A stretch of 64,000 nucleotides of DNA from Palaemon carinicauda (taxonomy: Eukaryota > Arthropoda > Malacostraca > Decapoda > Palaemonidae), in contig NC_090739.1 in assembly GCF_036898095.1 (NCBI RefSeq), positions 58,205,574 to 58,269,573 of the forward strand, given 5' to 3'. The notes below the pieces were generated by a model. That model ran no database searches. It was not told the DNA's origin and worked only from the letters and a program-made list of their open reading frames with translations. Of this stretch, positions 22,646 through 34,209 are shown in pieces; within the stretch, counting starts at the first letter, position 1, and each line of letters opens with the position of its first letter. The translations under genes were made by a program, and so were the position numbers.

Positions 22646-24549
22646 TCATTGCTGAGATGTTCCTGACGATCTATTTCCGTGACCGCGTCCTCCTCTACCC
22701 CTTGAGGGGTTTCTTAAGGAACCTCTTTTTGAGCCTCTACCTTTGTGGGGGTGAAAGGTAGTTGTGTGCCTCTCAAAGCCTGGGTTAAACGCAGGCAATT
22801 GAGCTACTAGCTGTTGGGGTACCATCTGAAAAGTGGTTTGCGGCTGAGCTACCATTTGGGGCACTGTGGCCATGGTCACGGTTGGAAGTTGTGCAGGTCT
22901 GCATGGTTTCTTTGTCTTCCTGTTTTTAGCTTGGGGACCAGCATCTGAGGATGATTTCCTCTTGGAAGACATGCCCCACTTCTGGAGAAGGTTCCTATTC
23001 TCCATGGTGGTTTTGGCGATGATCTGAACCACATCCTGTGGAAAGAGGTCCTTGCCCCAGATACATGAAGTGATCAGCTTCCTGGGTTCATGTTTGACCG
23101 TTGCTGCGGCAAACACATGGTCTCTACAGGCCCTCCTGGACCTGACGAAGGCATACAAGTCCTTCACAAGGGTACCCATGTGAGACTTGGCTAAGACCAT
23201 GTACATGTCTGGGGCATTAGTAAGGCCTGCACACATTTCCATGCAGTTCTGAAGAGACAGAAGTGGCTAGTCTCTCATTTGTCTCCTGTTCCCATTGGAA
23301 GGTTTCCCATTGAACTGCTGACCTGCTATCTCCGGATCCAGTTTAGAGACGGAGAAGGTTAGATGAACCTCGTTCCACTTCTCCTCGCAGGTAGGCATGG
23401 CTAGAGATAATGGTTTCCCCACATCGACTGCTCTCATGACACAGTCAAGGGCTTTCACTGAGAAGGGAAAGGCTCTGGAGGAAGGAGCAATGAAGGTAGG
23501 ATGCCTCTGTCTCAATGCTGAGACTTTGGAGTTAGTGTATCCGGCTCCCTTTAGGGTCTTGGACAGAATAGCCTATTCCTTGTTATGCTCAAAAACGATT
23601 TCCTTCGGTTCCGTCTCTTCACGGGATGCTGGTTCATCCTGTGCAGTCTCACGTAACAGTCTGGGTATGCCGAAAGGCTAGGCCAGAATTGAAGATCTTC
23701 AAGGGGTGGAGATATAGAGCTTCCCATTCATCTTGGGCATATGCTGCGTGAACCTCCAAGGGTTGGTTTCGAAGCAGTGAGGTAAATTAGAAACCCTAAG
23801 AGGCTTAGTAAAGCCTCTGGAAACGCCAGGCCGTTTCACTTCTCTTACCTCTTTCTTTGTCTCTGAGATCTTGCTTAATCTCCTGCTGGTCCTTGCGGAT
23901 CACTGCCATCATCTGCTGAATCGACTCTAGGAGCGCTTCGCTCCTGGGAATCAGTGGATCCGGATGGGGAGTTGGGGCTGAAGAGGTTGACTGCACAGGT
24001 TGATATGCCGGCACGGAAAACTTAGGGTCCTCAGTTACCGTCGACACGGATCCATCTTCCTCCGTAGGTGGTTGAACCACATCTTCAGAGTCTTCTTGTA
24101 GAAGGTCATTTTTGGTGACGGTAAACACCTTTTGACATCCGTTCCTGGTGGATGACCATGCCTTCCATTGCCTTATCAATATCTGTATCCACTGTCAGTT
24201 GGATGAAGGGAGGCTTGACCTGTACTTTGGGCACAACCGCGCTGGATTGGGCCTTAGGGAACAGACGGTACCTCAAAGCTTCATTAGGTAGGTAAGGTCC
24301 CAGATAGTTCTTCTGGAACCCTCTTACCCACCTCCGAAGAGTTTCTCTTGCTGTATCCCTTGACTCTGCAGTGTCAGGGATATCTTCTCCAAATCTCTCG
24401 GTCATCAGGGCCGAGCAGGTGGAGCAACCCTTCGGGTCCCAATACTTCAGGGATCCAGATACGATGCAGCAGGGGGCATGAGACCTGCACATCGTATGCC
24501 CACAAAAGTCCTTACTCTTGTGGTTGCAGAACACGACTCTACACTTCAC
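22646..24549 (-). pseudogene. gag-like ORF1 of DIRS A
   Basis: Starts at 24549 with MKCRVVFCNHKSKDFCGHTM and LKYWDPKGCSTC, a Cys/His-rich N-terminus matching B (KYWDPQTCAIC). Then RDTARETLRRWVRGFQKN, a linker with PTEEDGSVSTV (24060), a middle domain (SRAFPFSVKALDCVMRAVD, 23470), and MYMVLAKSHMGTLVKDLYAF (23190). It ends in a basic RG-rich tail with RGRGGRGHGNRSSG. Frameshifts lie near 24150, 23800-23520 and 23260. I infer a nucleic-acid-binding capsid-like role; it ends immediately upstream of RT. Confidence 0.75.
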
Positions 24550-26577
24550 CGTTGGCTCCTCCTGTAAGGAAAGAAAAGGTGAAATGATTATAGGGTTATT
24601 TATATCATGGATATAAATGCATATATTTAAAAATAGTATTGCTTACTATTATATTTAATAGCTTAGGATATTAAGCTAGAAAGGAAATAGGAAAGACACA
24701 TATCTGTGTTTCCTCTCCAGGCAATTGCTGTGACCTCCGTCAATATTAATATTTTAATTTCCCTATGAGGGAAAATACAGAGTGGAATAACTCCTGTACG
24801 TAGAACTAGAGCCAGTGAATATTTACACTAACTCCTCCACTTGTAGAATACTAATACTGAACGGTGATTAATAAAGAGTCCCAATGACCCAATTATTCAT
24901 CAGGGTGTTGAAGGAATACTTCACCTCAACATTTTATTCGGTCTCAACAATAGACTGTGAAAGGATACATAGAGTATGTTAGAATTACTTGTACTACTGT
25001 ATCATTGTATACTGTAGTTTTCTAACTGCTGTATTATTATTCCGCAGAAATACTGGCTACTGTATTGTTATACACTGTAGTTTTACCAGTATACTACCAG
25101 GGTTAGGCTAGTGCCTGGTGGCACTAACTGATAGGGAAAGAGAAAGAATGGAAAGGAGGATTCAGTATTATTATAGTTTAGTACAATATTATTATTATTA
25201 TTAATAGCCAAGCTACAACCCTAGTGGGGAAAGCAAGATGCTATAAGCCCAAGGGCTCCAACAGGGAAAAATAGCCCAGTGTGGAAAGGAAATAAGGAAA
25301 TAAATAATGAAGAGAATAAATGAACAATATATCATTCTAAAAACAGTAACAGCATCAAAACAGATATGCCCTATATAAACTATTAACAATGTCAAAAACA
25401 GATATGTCATATATAAACTATAAAATTACTCATGTCAGCCTGGTCAACATAAAAAAATTGCTCCAACTTTGAACTTTTGAAGTTCTACTGATTCAACTAC
25501 ACTATTAGGAAGATCATTCCACAACTTGGTAACAGCTGGAATAAAACTTCTAGAATACTCTGTAGTATTGAGCCTCATGAGGGAGAAGGCCTGGCTATTA
25601 GAATTAACTGCCTGCCTAGTATTACAAACAGGATAGAATTGTCCAGGGAGATCTGAATGTAAGGGATGGTCAGAGTTATGAAAAATCTTGTGCAACATGC
25701 ATAATGAACTAATTGAGCGACAGTGCCAAAGATATTTGGAAGTGTTGGGAGGTTACTGCCGCCTACAGCCTCCTTCCCAGAATGAGAGTTCTAATGGAAG
25801 GGGAGGAATACATTTGATTCTAGCTTCCATCCATCCACAAATTCTGCTGCCGGCTGTACTGCCGGTTGCAAGATTTGTGGATGGCAGTCCAAGAGAGGAC
25901 TGAAGAACTCTCAACAGTATAATGAGCTTCCCACCGGCGGCCGTCAGGCCCGGCTCACCCCCCCCACCCCCCCGAGCGTTCTCTTCCGTTAGGGAAGGAC
26001 ATAAGGGGGAGCTGGTCGAGGCGGTAACCTAACCGCCGCCTGTAGGAACCTGGCCGGTAACTCAGTCACCACGGCAAGCGGGGATGATTGTAGAATACCG
26101 GCCAAAGGAAAATTTTGACGGCTAGGCCGACACCAAAGGACAGAACGGGGTGGGAAAAGGGTCTTATAGTTTACAGGGGAGAAAGGCGACAGCAAGTATG
26201 TCGTCCTCTTTCGGCTGTAAACTAAGGAAGCATAGCTTCCGTTGCCGATAACGTCATGGGCGGCAGAGGAGTCACGAATCCCCTGTCAATGACATTGTCG
26301 GCTGCAAGACAATACACCCCGAGTTACTGTCATACTTCAAAGCCGGGATACTCTGCGGCAAAGAAGATCGACGGTAAAAAACTATCAAAGTCAAGCCAGA
26401 GTTAACTACTCGTTGGCGATGACGGAAGATAGGGTTGCCACTTTGGATGGCGACGCTCAGGTGGGAAGAAGGGTTTATCTTCTTTTCTCTAAAAGAGAAA
26501 CGTATCGAATTCTACCAATAATTCTAGGGGATATATCCCCGACTGAATTAATAGAAACGATACTAGAGGTTAAACAA
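24550..26577 (-). other. 5' leader of DIRS A, part 1
   Basis: About 2 kb of noncoding leader upstream of gag. The proximal 600 bp is AT-rich; a LINE fragment (25180-25735) has inserted; the distal part is GC-rich with repeated ccgg/ggccgg blocks (25850-26100) like the leader of B. It is interrupted at 26577 by element B and resumes at 37840. No ORF of merit. Confidence 0.6.
25180..25735 (-). mobile_element. 3' fragment of a decapod LINE
   Basis: Minus strand. 25698-25444 encodes an RT C-terminal segment (LHKIFHNSDHPLHSDLPGQF, then SFIPAVTKLWNDLPNSVVES) typical of non-LTR elements. The 3' end reads ggagcccttgggcttatagc and ends in TAA/TTA repeats at about 25190. The same tail recurs on the plus strand at 63170-63247. 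It is 5'-truncated. Confidence 0.8.
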
Positions 26578-26990
26578 CGGATTTTGAGCGAAGCGAAAAA
26601 TCTATTTTTGGGTGAGATGGCCATGACATCCTGATGGAAGGTTCCTTTAGTAGCTTCCTAAGGGTATATATGTCTACAGTGGATATTCCCAGAGAATTAA
26701 ACGAAAGGTTTCACAGAATTCTAACTAATGGCGCGAGTACCCTAAAGGTTTCCCTTTAGGATATCGTATATCAACAGGGGACGTATGCATTGACACGCCA
26801 CATGGCCATCTGCACCCCACATAGCGTTTGTGCTTCAAGGGGGAAAAGGTGGCGAGATAACTGAGGAGCCGTTGCAAAGTTATCCTCCTACGTTACTGTT
26901 GCGGTACCTCGCGACGTAAACAAATGGCAGTCATAGCTGTCCACCATCAGGAATGACATCACGTCCGTCTTTTTCATTCCAAACTCAGCG
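26578..26990 (-). repeat. 3' inverted terminal repeat of DIRS B
   Basis: Reverse complement of 37465-37839; matched blocks include ggtagcttcctaagggtata, taaagggaaacctttagg (inverted) and catagctgtccaccatca. Identity looks around 90 percent by eye over nearly 400 bp. Confidence 0.88.
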
Positions 26991-27062
26991 CATCTACCAG
27001 CCTCCACGATACAATATGGAAGGGAGGGGCCTGGCAGGCTGAACTGGAAACAGTAGGGCGGG

Positions 27063-27158
27063 TCCATCAGGAAGTCATGGCCATCTCAGCCAAAAATAGA
27101 TTTTTCGCTTCGCTCAAAATCCGTTTTTTGGGCTCAAGCCATGACGTCCTGATGGAAG
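27063..27158 (-). repeat. internal complementary region of DIRS B
   Basis: tccatcaggaagtcatggcc through gctcaaaatccg, followed directly by ttttttgggctcaagccatg: the two outer ends joined back to back in reverse complement. The first half complements 26578-26637, the second 37805-37839. Confidence 0.88.
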
Positions 27159-27936
27159 TGTACCAGATAATTAGTGTATCGTGGTTTTTCCCCATCTCAA
27201 GTGCCTTCTACTTCAAACAATATTCCTTTGGTCTGGTGACCATAGAGACCATGACATCTCTGTTATATGTCACTACCAGTGGCATAACAATGACATGGCT
27301 TCCTGCCCCCATGGCAGGGAGGTCCTGTTTGGACGAGGAATATCTCGAAGTGCCCTGATGAAGTTAAACTCACCTGGATGCGAAGATCGTGTCGGTCTCG
27401 TGGACAGATCAGAAGGTTAAATATTTATGTAGGAACAATATTTCACTGATTGGTGAGCATATTTCAGACAGGAGATTTATTATACATAATATAATAATGA
27501 GAATAGGGTCAAAGAAAACAGTAACAGCAATTTATTTTCATATGGAAAGGCGAAATAAGACGCATATGATAAATAAAATATCTATTTTATTCAAGAAATT
27601 GCAAAATTAAAGTAAGGTAAGTATTTACAATAATATAAATGAATAATGGACATAGATTATGAGTTGACAGATGATAATGTGGAATCTGAAGGGTAAAAAA
27701 TTATTGCCTTTATACCCATAAGTTCCCGGAGGAACGAAAGGCTGTTTTAAAATCACTATACACTTCATGTCAAGGAACATGTGGCACACGTGGGAGAATT
27801 TATGTCACTTCACCTTGGGGAAGAACAGTCCAAATGTGACACTTAGTGTCACCTGAAATCACTATGTATCGCACTAGGGTCAACACAGGCACCCGTTGAG
27901 TTAGAGTCCCGAAATAACTCACTGTTCTACGCAGCA
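27159..27936 (-). other. 3' noncoding region of DIRS B
   Basis: Noncoding between the internal complementary region and the recombinase stop. Conserved with A and C for the first 200 bp; the remainder is AT-rich with no ORF or clear inserted element. Confidence 0.5.
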
Positions 27937-28890
27937 CTAAACAGCAGGTTTCATTACACTACCTGCTGCTACCATGAATCTCTTGATTTCGTGCACCTGC
28001 TTCGCATAGTGTTTGAAGAACACTCTAGATGATTTCCAGCCTGTGAATGGTCGGAGACTTTCGAAATCCATTCCTTGGAAGAAAATCAGGGAAGAGGCAA
28101 CTTTCCAAGGATCATGACCTGCGGGTGTACTGTCAGGATCCGCTCTGCGAATAAAGTAGGTGATTTTCGCCCTCAGTTGTTCAAGTGACAGGTCGCTACC
28201 CGATGTTTCTCCTTTAAAAAGTTGTCCTCCGCCAAAGTCTGAAGTTCTTCGAAGATAGACCTTAAGACTCTCCACTGGGCATAGAGAGACATCTTCCTTC
28301 AGATGGCAGATTCTCCAGGGTCCCCATCTCTTGGTGGGGAGTTCGTCTTTGGCGAGAATCGTAGGATCAGGGAAGAGGGTAAGTTCCCCTGTTTCGGCGA
28401 ACTGTATCTGGCCCTCCTCTCTTGATAATGCCACTATTTCACTGACTCGAGCTCCCGATGCGAGAACAAAAAGGAAAAATACTTTTTGAGTCAAGTCTTT
28501 CACAGGGCAAGAATCATTGTCCAAGTTAGAGGCAAAATGAAGCACCTCATCCAGGGACCAGGTGATGGGTCTCGGTGGAGGTGCAGGACGGAGTCTAGCA
28601 CATGCCTTCGGGAGTTTGTTAAAGATCTCGTTGGAAAAATCTATTTGGAAGGCGTACTGTAGTGGTCTAGTCAAGGCCGATTTACAAGTGGAAACCGTAT
28701 TGGCTGCCAAGCCTTGTCCATGAAGGTGAATAAAGAAGGACATGCAAAAATCTATGGAGATTTCCGTAGGATTTTTTGCCTTGACAAAGGACACCCACTT
28801 CTTCCAGGATGATTCGTATTGCCTTCTGGTAGACTTTGTTTTGTATTCCTCTAGGAAGTCTAAACTTTTCTTCGAGATACCGAACCTTTT
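27937..28890 (-). pseudogene. tyrosine recombinase of DIRS B
   Basis: An open frame of 285 residues (28794-27937) preceded in frame by STRRQYESSWKKW and separated from RNase H by one in-frame stop at 28891. The SAM-like N-domain has KSALTRPLQYAF; catalytic Arg is in GARVSEIVAL (about residue 116). The HxxR box reads HDPW (residues 227-230), whereas A has HNPR. The C-terminus has GWKSSRVFFKHY, with Tyr 263 the likely nucleophile, and ends MVAAGSVMKPAV. With Trp replacing a strictly conserved Arg it is probably inactive despite the intact frame. Confidence 0.88.
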
Positions 28891-29871
28891 CTAAACGGCT
28901 AGGGATAGAAAATCATAAGATGAAAGTCTTGGACTTTCTTTGATGAATCGAAGACAGTCGACTTCTGCACCTGTTGGGAGAGAACTGGGCCCGGCAGAGG
29001 GATCAGCTTGGGCTGTAGCTCCAGAACTAGGGGAAACCAGTTGCTCCGGGGCCACTTGGAAGCCACTAGGGCTGCTGTTCCCTTGAAGGTTCTCAGCTTG
29101 GAGAGGACTTTCAGCAGAAGGTTGGGTGGAGGGAACAGGTAAATCTTGGACCATCTGTTCCAGTCCAGGGACATGGCGTCTACTGCTTGCGCCTTGGGGG
29201 TCCTCGTAAGGGATCACATAACGAGGAAGTTGTTTGTTGTCACTCGTCGCGAAGAGATCGATTTGTAGTTCCGGGACTTGACGAGAGATGAAGGAGAATG
29301 ATCTTGCGTCTAGGGACCATTCCGACTCTATGGGGCTTGTCCACGATAGAGCGTCCGCCGTCACATTGCGGAATCCTTGTGGGTGAACTGCAGACAAGTG
29401 CCACCTCTTCTTGTCTGCTAGGTGAAAAAGGGGAGAAGCACTTGGTTTAGGTAGGGCGATCTCGAGCCCTGACGGTTGAGACATCTGACTACTACGGAGC
29501 TGTCCAGAGTTAGACGAATGTGGATCAAAGAACGTGGAGATAGTTTCTTCAGAGTGAGAAGAACCGCCATGGCCTCCAAGAAGTTGATGTGAAACGTCTT
29601 GAACAGGGGAGACCTTGTTCCTTGAACTTGTCGTTGGTGGGAGTGACCACCCCCATCCCTCCAGGGATGCGTCCGTGTGGATGTTGATCGACGGAGGCGG
29701 TGGTTGAAGAGGGATGGATCTTTTCAAGGTCCTTGTTTCTGACCACGGCTTGAGAAGTGAGCGAAGCCTGTTTGGTAGGGGTCTTTTGAGATCTCTTCGA
29801 GCGATGGATGCGTTTCGTCTCCGGACTCCTGAGGCATCCTTTAGCTGTGCTCGTAGCACTGGGTTTGTCCC
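28891..29871 (-). pseudogene. RNase H domain of DIRS B
   Basis: SINIHTDASLEGWGW begins the domain; the frame then slips by one (about 29640-29455) and returns for HLADKKRWHLSAVHPQGF and RNVTADALSW. LQIDLFATSDNKQLPRY follows. A further slip puts MSLDWNRWSKIYLFPP in another frame (29174-28899). Compared with A, at least three indels. A premature TAA at about 29869 separates it from RT in the same frame. Confidence 0.82.
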
Positions 29872-30771
29872 TTAGGCGAACTGTAGGGAACCGAGTACTC
29901 GTTCCTTCTGTCGTCTTGAGATCCGTTTGGATTTGAGAAGTCTTTTGACAGACCCGGCTATTTCCCTCCTTTTCTTCAGGGGGATGGAAAGGTGGTGTGA
30001 CTGAAGATTCCAATGGATTCCTAACCATTGAAACTTCTGAGCCGGAGACAGGCGAGACTTCTTGGTGTGTATCTTGAAACTCAGATGTTCCAGGAATTGG
30101 GTCACCTTTCTGCAGGCTCGCGAACATTCTTCTAACGATGTCAACCAGACCAGCCAATCGTCGAGGTAAGCCATCACTTGGATGCCTTGGAGGCGTAGTT
30201 GGTGGACAATTGTGTCTGCCAGCTTCGTGAAGATTCTTGGTGCTACGTTGAGCCCAAAGGGCATGGCCCTGAAGGCGTAGGTTCTTCTTTGGAGCCTGAA
30301 TCCTAGGTTGGAGGAAGCTTGGTGGTTCATTGGGATGTGCCAATAGGCATCCGCCAGGTCTATTGAGACCGTGTAGGCCTTGTGAGGCAGTAGGGCTCTT
30401 ATATGTTGAAGAGTCAGCATCTTGAATTTGTTGTTCACAATGAACTTGTTGAGAGGGGACAAGTCGAGAATGACTCTGAGCTTGTCTGAGTCCTTCTTGG
30501 GAACACAAAACAGTCTGCCGTGGAACCTGGTGGACTTTACCCTCTTGATCACCTTCTTGTTCAAGAGTTCTAGAACATATTCTTCTAGGATGGGGGTTGA
30601 TGGCTGGAAGAATTGGTGGAAGGTTGGAGGTGATTGTGTCCAGCTCCAACCTAGTCCCTTCTTGATGATGCTGTGTGCCCAAGGATTGAAGGTCCAGCGA
30701 TCCTGAAAGTGGCGGAGTCTTCCTCCCACTGGAAGCACTTCATTGCTTCTGGTTTCCTGAGGGTTTGCCAC
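29872..30771 (-). pseudogene. reverse transcriptase of DIRS B
   Basis: A 299-residue open frame with all core RT blocks: VIKRVKSTRFHGRLFCVPKK (residues 74-93), SIDLADAYWHIP (136-147), AMPFGLNVAPRIFTKLA (169-185), and MAYLDDWLVW, with the catalytic Asp pair at 204-205. RQKERVLGSLQFA then meets an in-frame TAA where A continues into RNase H. This is the best-preserved RT of the window. Start at 30771 is simply the first Met after the gag tail; the native start may lie upstream. Confidence 0.88.
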
Positions 30772-31263
30772 CTCGGCCGCTTGCTCCCCTTCCTCCTCTG
30801 CCTCTGGAAGGACGATGAGAGGAGTCTCTGCCGCAGCCTCTACCTCTGGGACGAAAGGTAGTTGACTGGCGTTCGTAGGCAGGGGTGAAGACCGGTGATT
30901 GGGACACCACCGGTTGGGGGACCAACTGAAAGGTCTGTTGTGGCTGTGCCACTATCTGGCGAGTAGCGGGAGCCGGAAACTGGCGTTTGGGTTGACGCTG
31001 CTTAGGTCTAGGTTTAGACGATATCCTCTTAGGCTTTGGGCCTTCATCCTGAGAGGACTTCCTTTTACGTGACATGCCCCACTTGTTGAGAAGGTTCCGA
31101 TTCTCAGTGGTGGCCTTGTCCACGATCTCCTTCACCAAAGCAGTTGGGAAGAGATGCTTGCCCCAGATGTTGGAGGAGATTAGTATCCTGGGTTCATGTT
31201 TGACCGCCGCATTGGCGAACACGAACTCTCTACCGGCTCTCCGGGCCTTGATGAAGCTATATA
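30740..31263 (-). pseudogene. gag-like ORF1 of DIRS B, C-terminal part
   Basis: From the T1 insertion site (31263) the frame reads IKARRAGREFVFANAAVKHE, NIWGKHLFPTALVKEI, KWGMSRKRKSSQDEGPKP and an RG-rich basic tail (PSRGRGGRGASGRGG) before its stop at 30740. It corresponds residue for residue to A 23140-22646. The N-terminal part continues at 34210-35387 beyond T1. Confidence 0.82.
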
Positions 31264-32397
31264 CAGTGGAACCTTGACATACGAATTTAATTCGTTCCAT
31301 TACCATCGTTGTATATCAAAACAGTTGTATCTCAAAGCATTTTTTCCCATTTAAAATAATGTAATATGTATTAATTCATTCTAGCTCTATGAAACCACAC
31401 CAAAGCACAGCTAAATTACATATAATGTACACAATTTATACACAAATAAACGAGTAATAACACACATAATGATAAAATAACATAGTAATGTGATAAATGA
31501 TATTTTATAAAATCAATAAAAAAAAAAATAAAGGAATTCTACTTACCACAAAGAAAGATGACGTGAGCCCAGCAGGCAGAGGAGGTCGGGAGGGGTGGCA
31601 GGGAACGATTTGTTTTCTTTTTATTTACGTATGTAGATTAATAACTACGTAATAAACACAAATGAAATAACATTGCTAAACTAATTTTTATTTATTTTTT
31701 TTAATTACGTAAACACTTACTCATCATCACTCATCACCACCTTCATGTCTGGCCTTTTTGGCCTCACTTTCCTGACTTTCATCACTTTCAGGTCTGGGCC
31801 TATCGTGCCAACTCTTTGGGTTGTCTTTATTTTTCGCAATTTTATTCATCTTCACTTTTCTAGCATTCATTCGTCATTTTTATCTAATTAATCATTCTAA
31901 ATGCCTTCCTATCTCTCATTCCACGTATTCCCATTCCTATTTTTCATTCCTTATCACATTTCCCAAATTCATTGATTTCGCTAATTTATTTGATTTAGCG
32001 TAGATTTAGCTTAGAATGTGCTACCGCAAGGTCCAGACAATCTGAACACATGCACGCACGCTACCGCCTCCCCCTGTCTTGTCTCTGTCATTTTGTTTCG
32101 TCCTTGTTTCTCACTGGCGTTTTACTTAACCTTATCCAATAATAATGCATGTAATATTCACATTTTAATATTGTATTTATAATAAAAGACATAGTGAATT
32201 ATAATCTTATGCATTGTTTACATTCAAATCAGCTGATCAACCCTGCCTAGTCCGTCGTCAACCTCAATTTTCGGATCAAATAATTCCCTTATTAATAAGA
32301 CATGCTACCGCCGATACACGATATTTTATAGTTTTTAGCTCTGTGGTGCTTGATTATACAGCGTCAAAAGAGATTTAGCAAAGAAAAAAAAGATTTC

Positions 32398-32406
<9 letters not shown>

Positions 32407-32489
<83 letters not shown>
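32407..32489. repeat. (GA)n microsatellite in T1
   Basis: About 83 bp of uninterrupted AG dinucleotides, at the point where transposase coding was lost in T1. Confidence 0.97.
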
Positions 32490-32491
<2 letters not shown>

Positions 32492-32674
32492 ATATTTCTC
32501 TCTCACTAAATATTCTATTTTGTTTTGGAAGCATTATTGCATTTTCAAGATCATTTTCTTAGGTTTTATCTTATCACCTGCTTTGTCTGTAGCTTTGGGA
32601 CCCATGGTAAATAATAAAATAGACAAAATAACATGAAAAATAGGCAGAAATACAACGAACTACACAACAAAGTG

Positions 32675-34029
32675 TTAACCCTGGACAGGTACGCTACTCG
32701 GACACCCCTTTAAGGGTATACTCGGTCGCGCGCGACCCCGACTCCAAAAAAAATTCAGGAAAAATTTAGTTATGCATCAATCTGTATTGTTTGACTTGCT
32801 AAAAATATTTCAAGGAATGCTAAAAACTACTGAAAATATAAATGATACCCATCGACAAAATAACTATTTATTAGAAATATATTAAAAATTCAAGTATACA
32901 ATAAAAAGACGACGTAAATATCCACAAAAAATAGAAATATACATATACACATAAATCCCTTTAGGGACACCTTAAATGGCAAAGCAACAGCGTGTAATTG
33001 CTGGAAATGAGTTGGACCCATAGAAGTCAAGATCTGAAATGAGAAAAAAAGGGTAACTTTTTTTGGCCAAAAATATTTGTCCAAATTTCATGAATTTTTT
33101 TGGGTACCCAAATGAAATAGGAAGAGGCTAATTTTTTTATAGAATAAACTCGTATTATCCTTGAACAGAAATACATAATAAAATGTGCACTAAGATGTAA
33201 TTTACTGTTATATCAGGGGTGAAATCTAAAGGTCATTTTTTGACGGCCTAGTTTCACAATGTAAATTTCTTATGAAAATCATTGTATCTCCTATAAAATA
33301 TGATATTTATGCATCAAAATATACCAAAATATCACGAATTCTATACAAAACAAGAATATATAGAGATATGCCAACTTACCTTTCGGGTATGTCAACAAAA
33401 GGGCCGCAGACCGCAACAACTCTTACAGCCCAAACTACCACTTGAAATGAAGAATGAGGTTGCAAGCTCCATATTATCATCAACATCTCTTTTTAACTCC
33501 ATTAGAAGTTTGTTGATGAAATCCATGCCGAGGGATTACTGCATGCTGGCCATTATTGAAGATAAATTCAAAATAAATAGAAAAAAATCAGAAATTTGAA
33601 AAAAATAAAAAATTCAGAAATTAGTATTTGAGGGAAAATGGACCTCATGGCAATATATGGTATCTAAGCCAAAACCAATGTCATGCAAGTGGTAGACACA
33701 CCATCCACCCACACTTTCCAACTATAAAGAACCAAACAAGTGTCAACACTGTTCGACAATTAATAATTATGTAATAACTTTGCTGTTTGATCAGTTACCC
33801 CTATAAAGGTATTTCAGGGTCGAGGTCGACCCCTGGGGTGGTAAAAAAACGGGGAAGGAGGGAAGTTAGACGAAAATCAGTCCTAAAGCAGACAATGGCA
33901 TGTAGACTAGTCACCCCTTGCAGGTCGATCACTTCCATATTCGAGACAGCTGATGATTTATGGGGAAAAAACAGGTTTTGAAAATGCTGTAGGGGTCGCA
34001 TACGACCCATCATACCTTTCCAGGGTTAA
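32675..34029. mobile_element. piggyBac-like MITE P2, complete
   Basis: TTAA at 32675-32678 and 34026-34029 flank inverted ends CCCTGGACAGGTACGC and CCCTGGAAAGGTATGATG. Subterminal palindromes (ggtcgcgcgcgacc at about 32725 and ggtcgcatacgacc at about 33994) are a family hallmark. It is 1355 bp and AT-rich, with no transposase (only a 99-codon open frame at 33300). It interrupts T1 and is among the youngest insertions here. Confidence 0.85.
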
Positions 34030-34209
34030 GGATGCAGCAACAACAAACAAACAGACCGAACGCCATCTATCGGTCGCCTATAGAACTATCACATCGCAAA
34101 ATCGTATCTCAAATATTTCGTTGTATATCAAAGCATATATTTTCGAAAATTTTCTGTTGTATCAAAACATTCGTATATTAGGGCAATCGTATGTCAAGGT
34201 TCCAATGTA

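Larger units (their letters stand above)
31264..34207 (-). mobile_element. Tigger/pogo-like DNA transposon T1, internally deleted
   Basis: Inverted ends CAGTGGAACCTTGACATACG (31264) and, inverted from 34207, CATTGGAACCTTGACATACG. A TA target duplication lies at 31262-31263 and 34208-34209, inside B's gag codons. On the minus strand ATGGGTCCCAAAGCTACAGA (32605 down) encodes the MGPK start of Tigger transposases. At 31800-31720 a Lys/Glu-rich C-terminus ends at a stop. The DDE catalytic middle is gone, so it is non-autonomous. It carries P2. Confidence 0.85.

Noticed and set aside
32350..32562. 70-codon frame rich in Arg-Glu
   Set aside because: Translation of the GA microsatellite in T1, not a protein.
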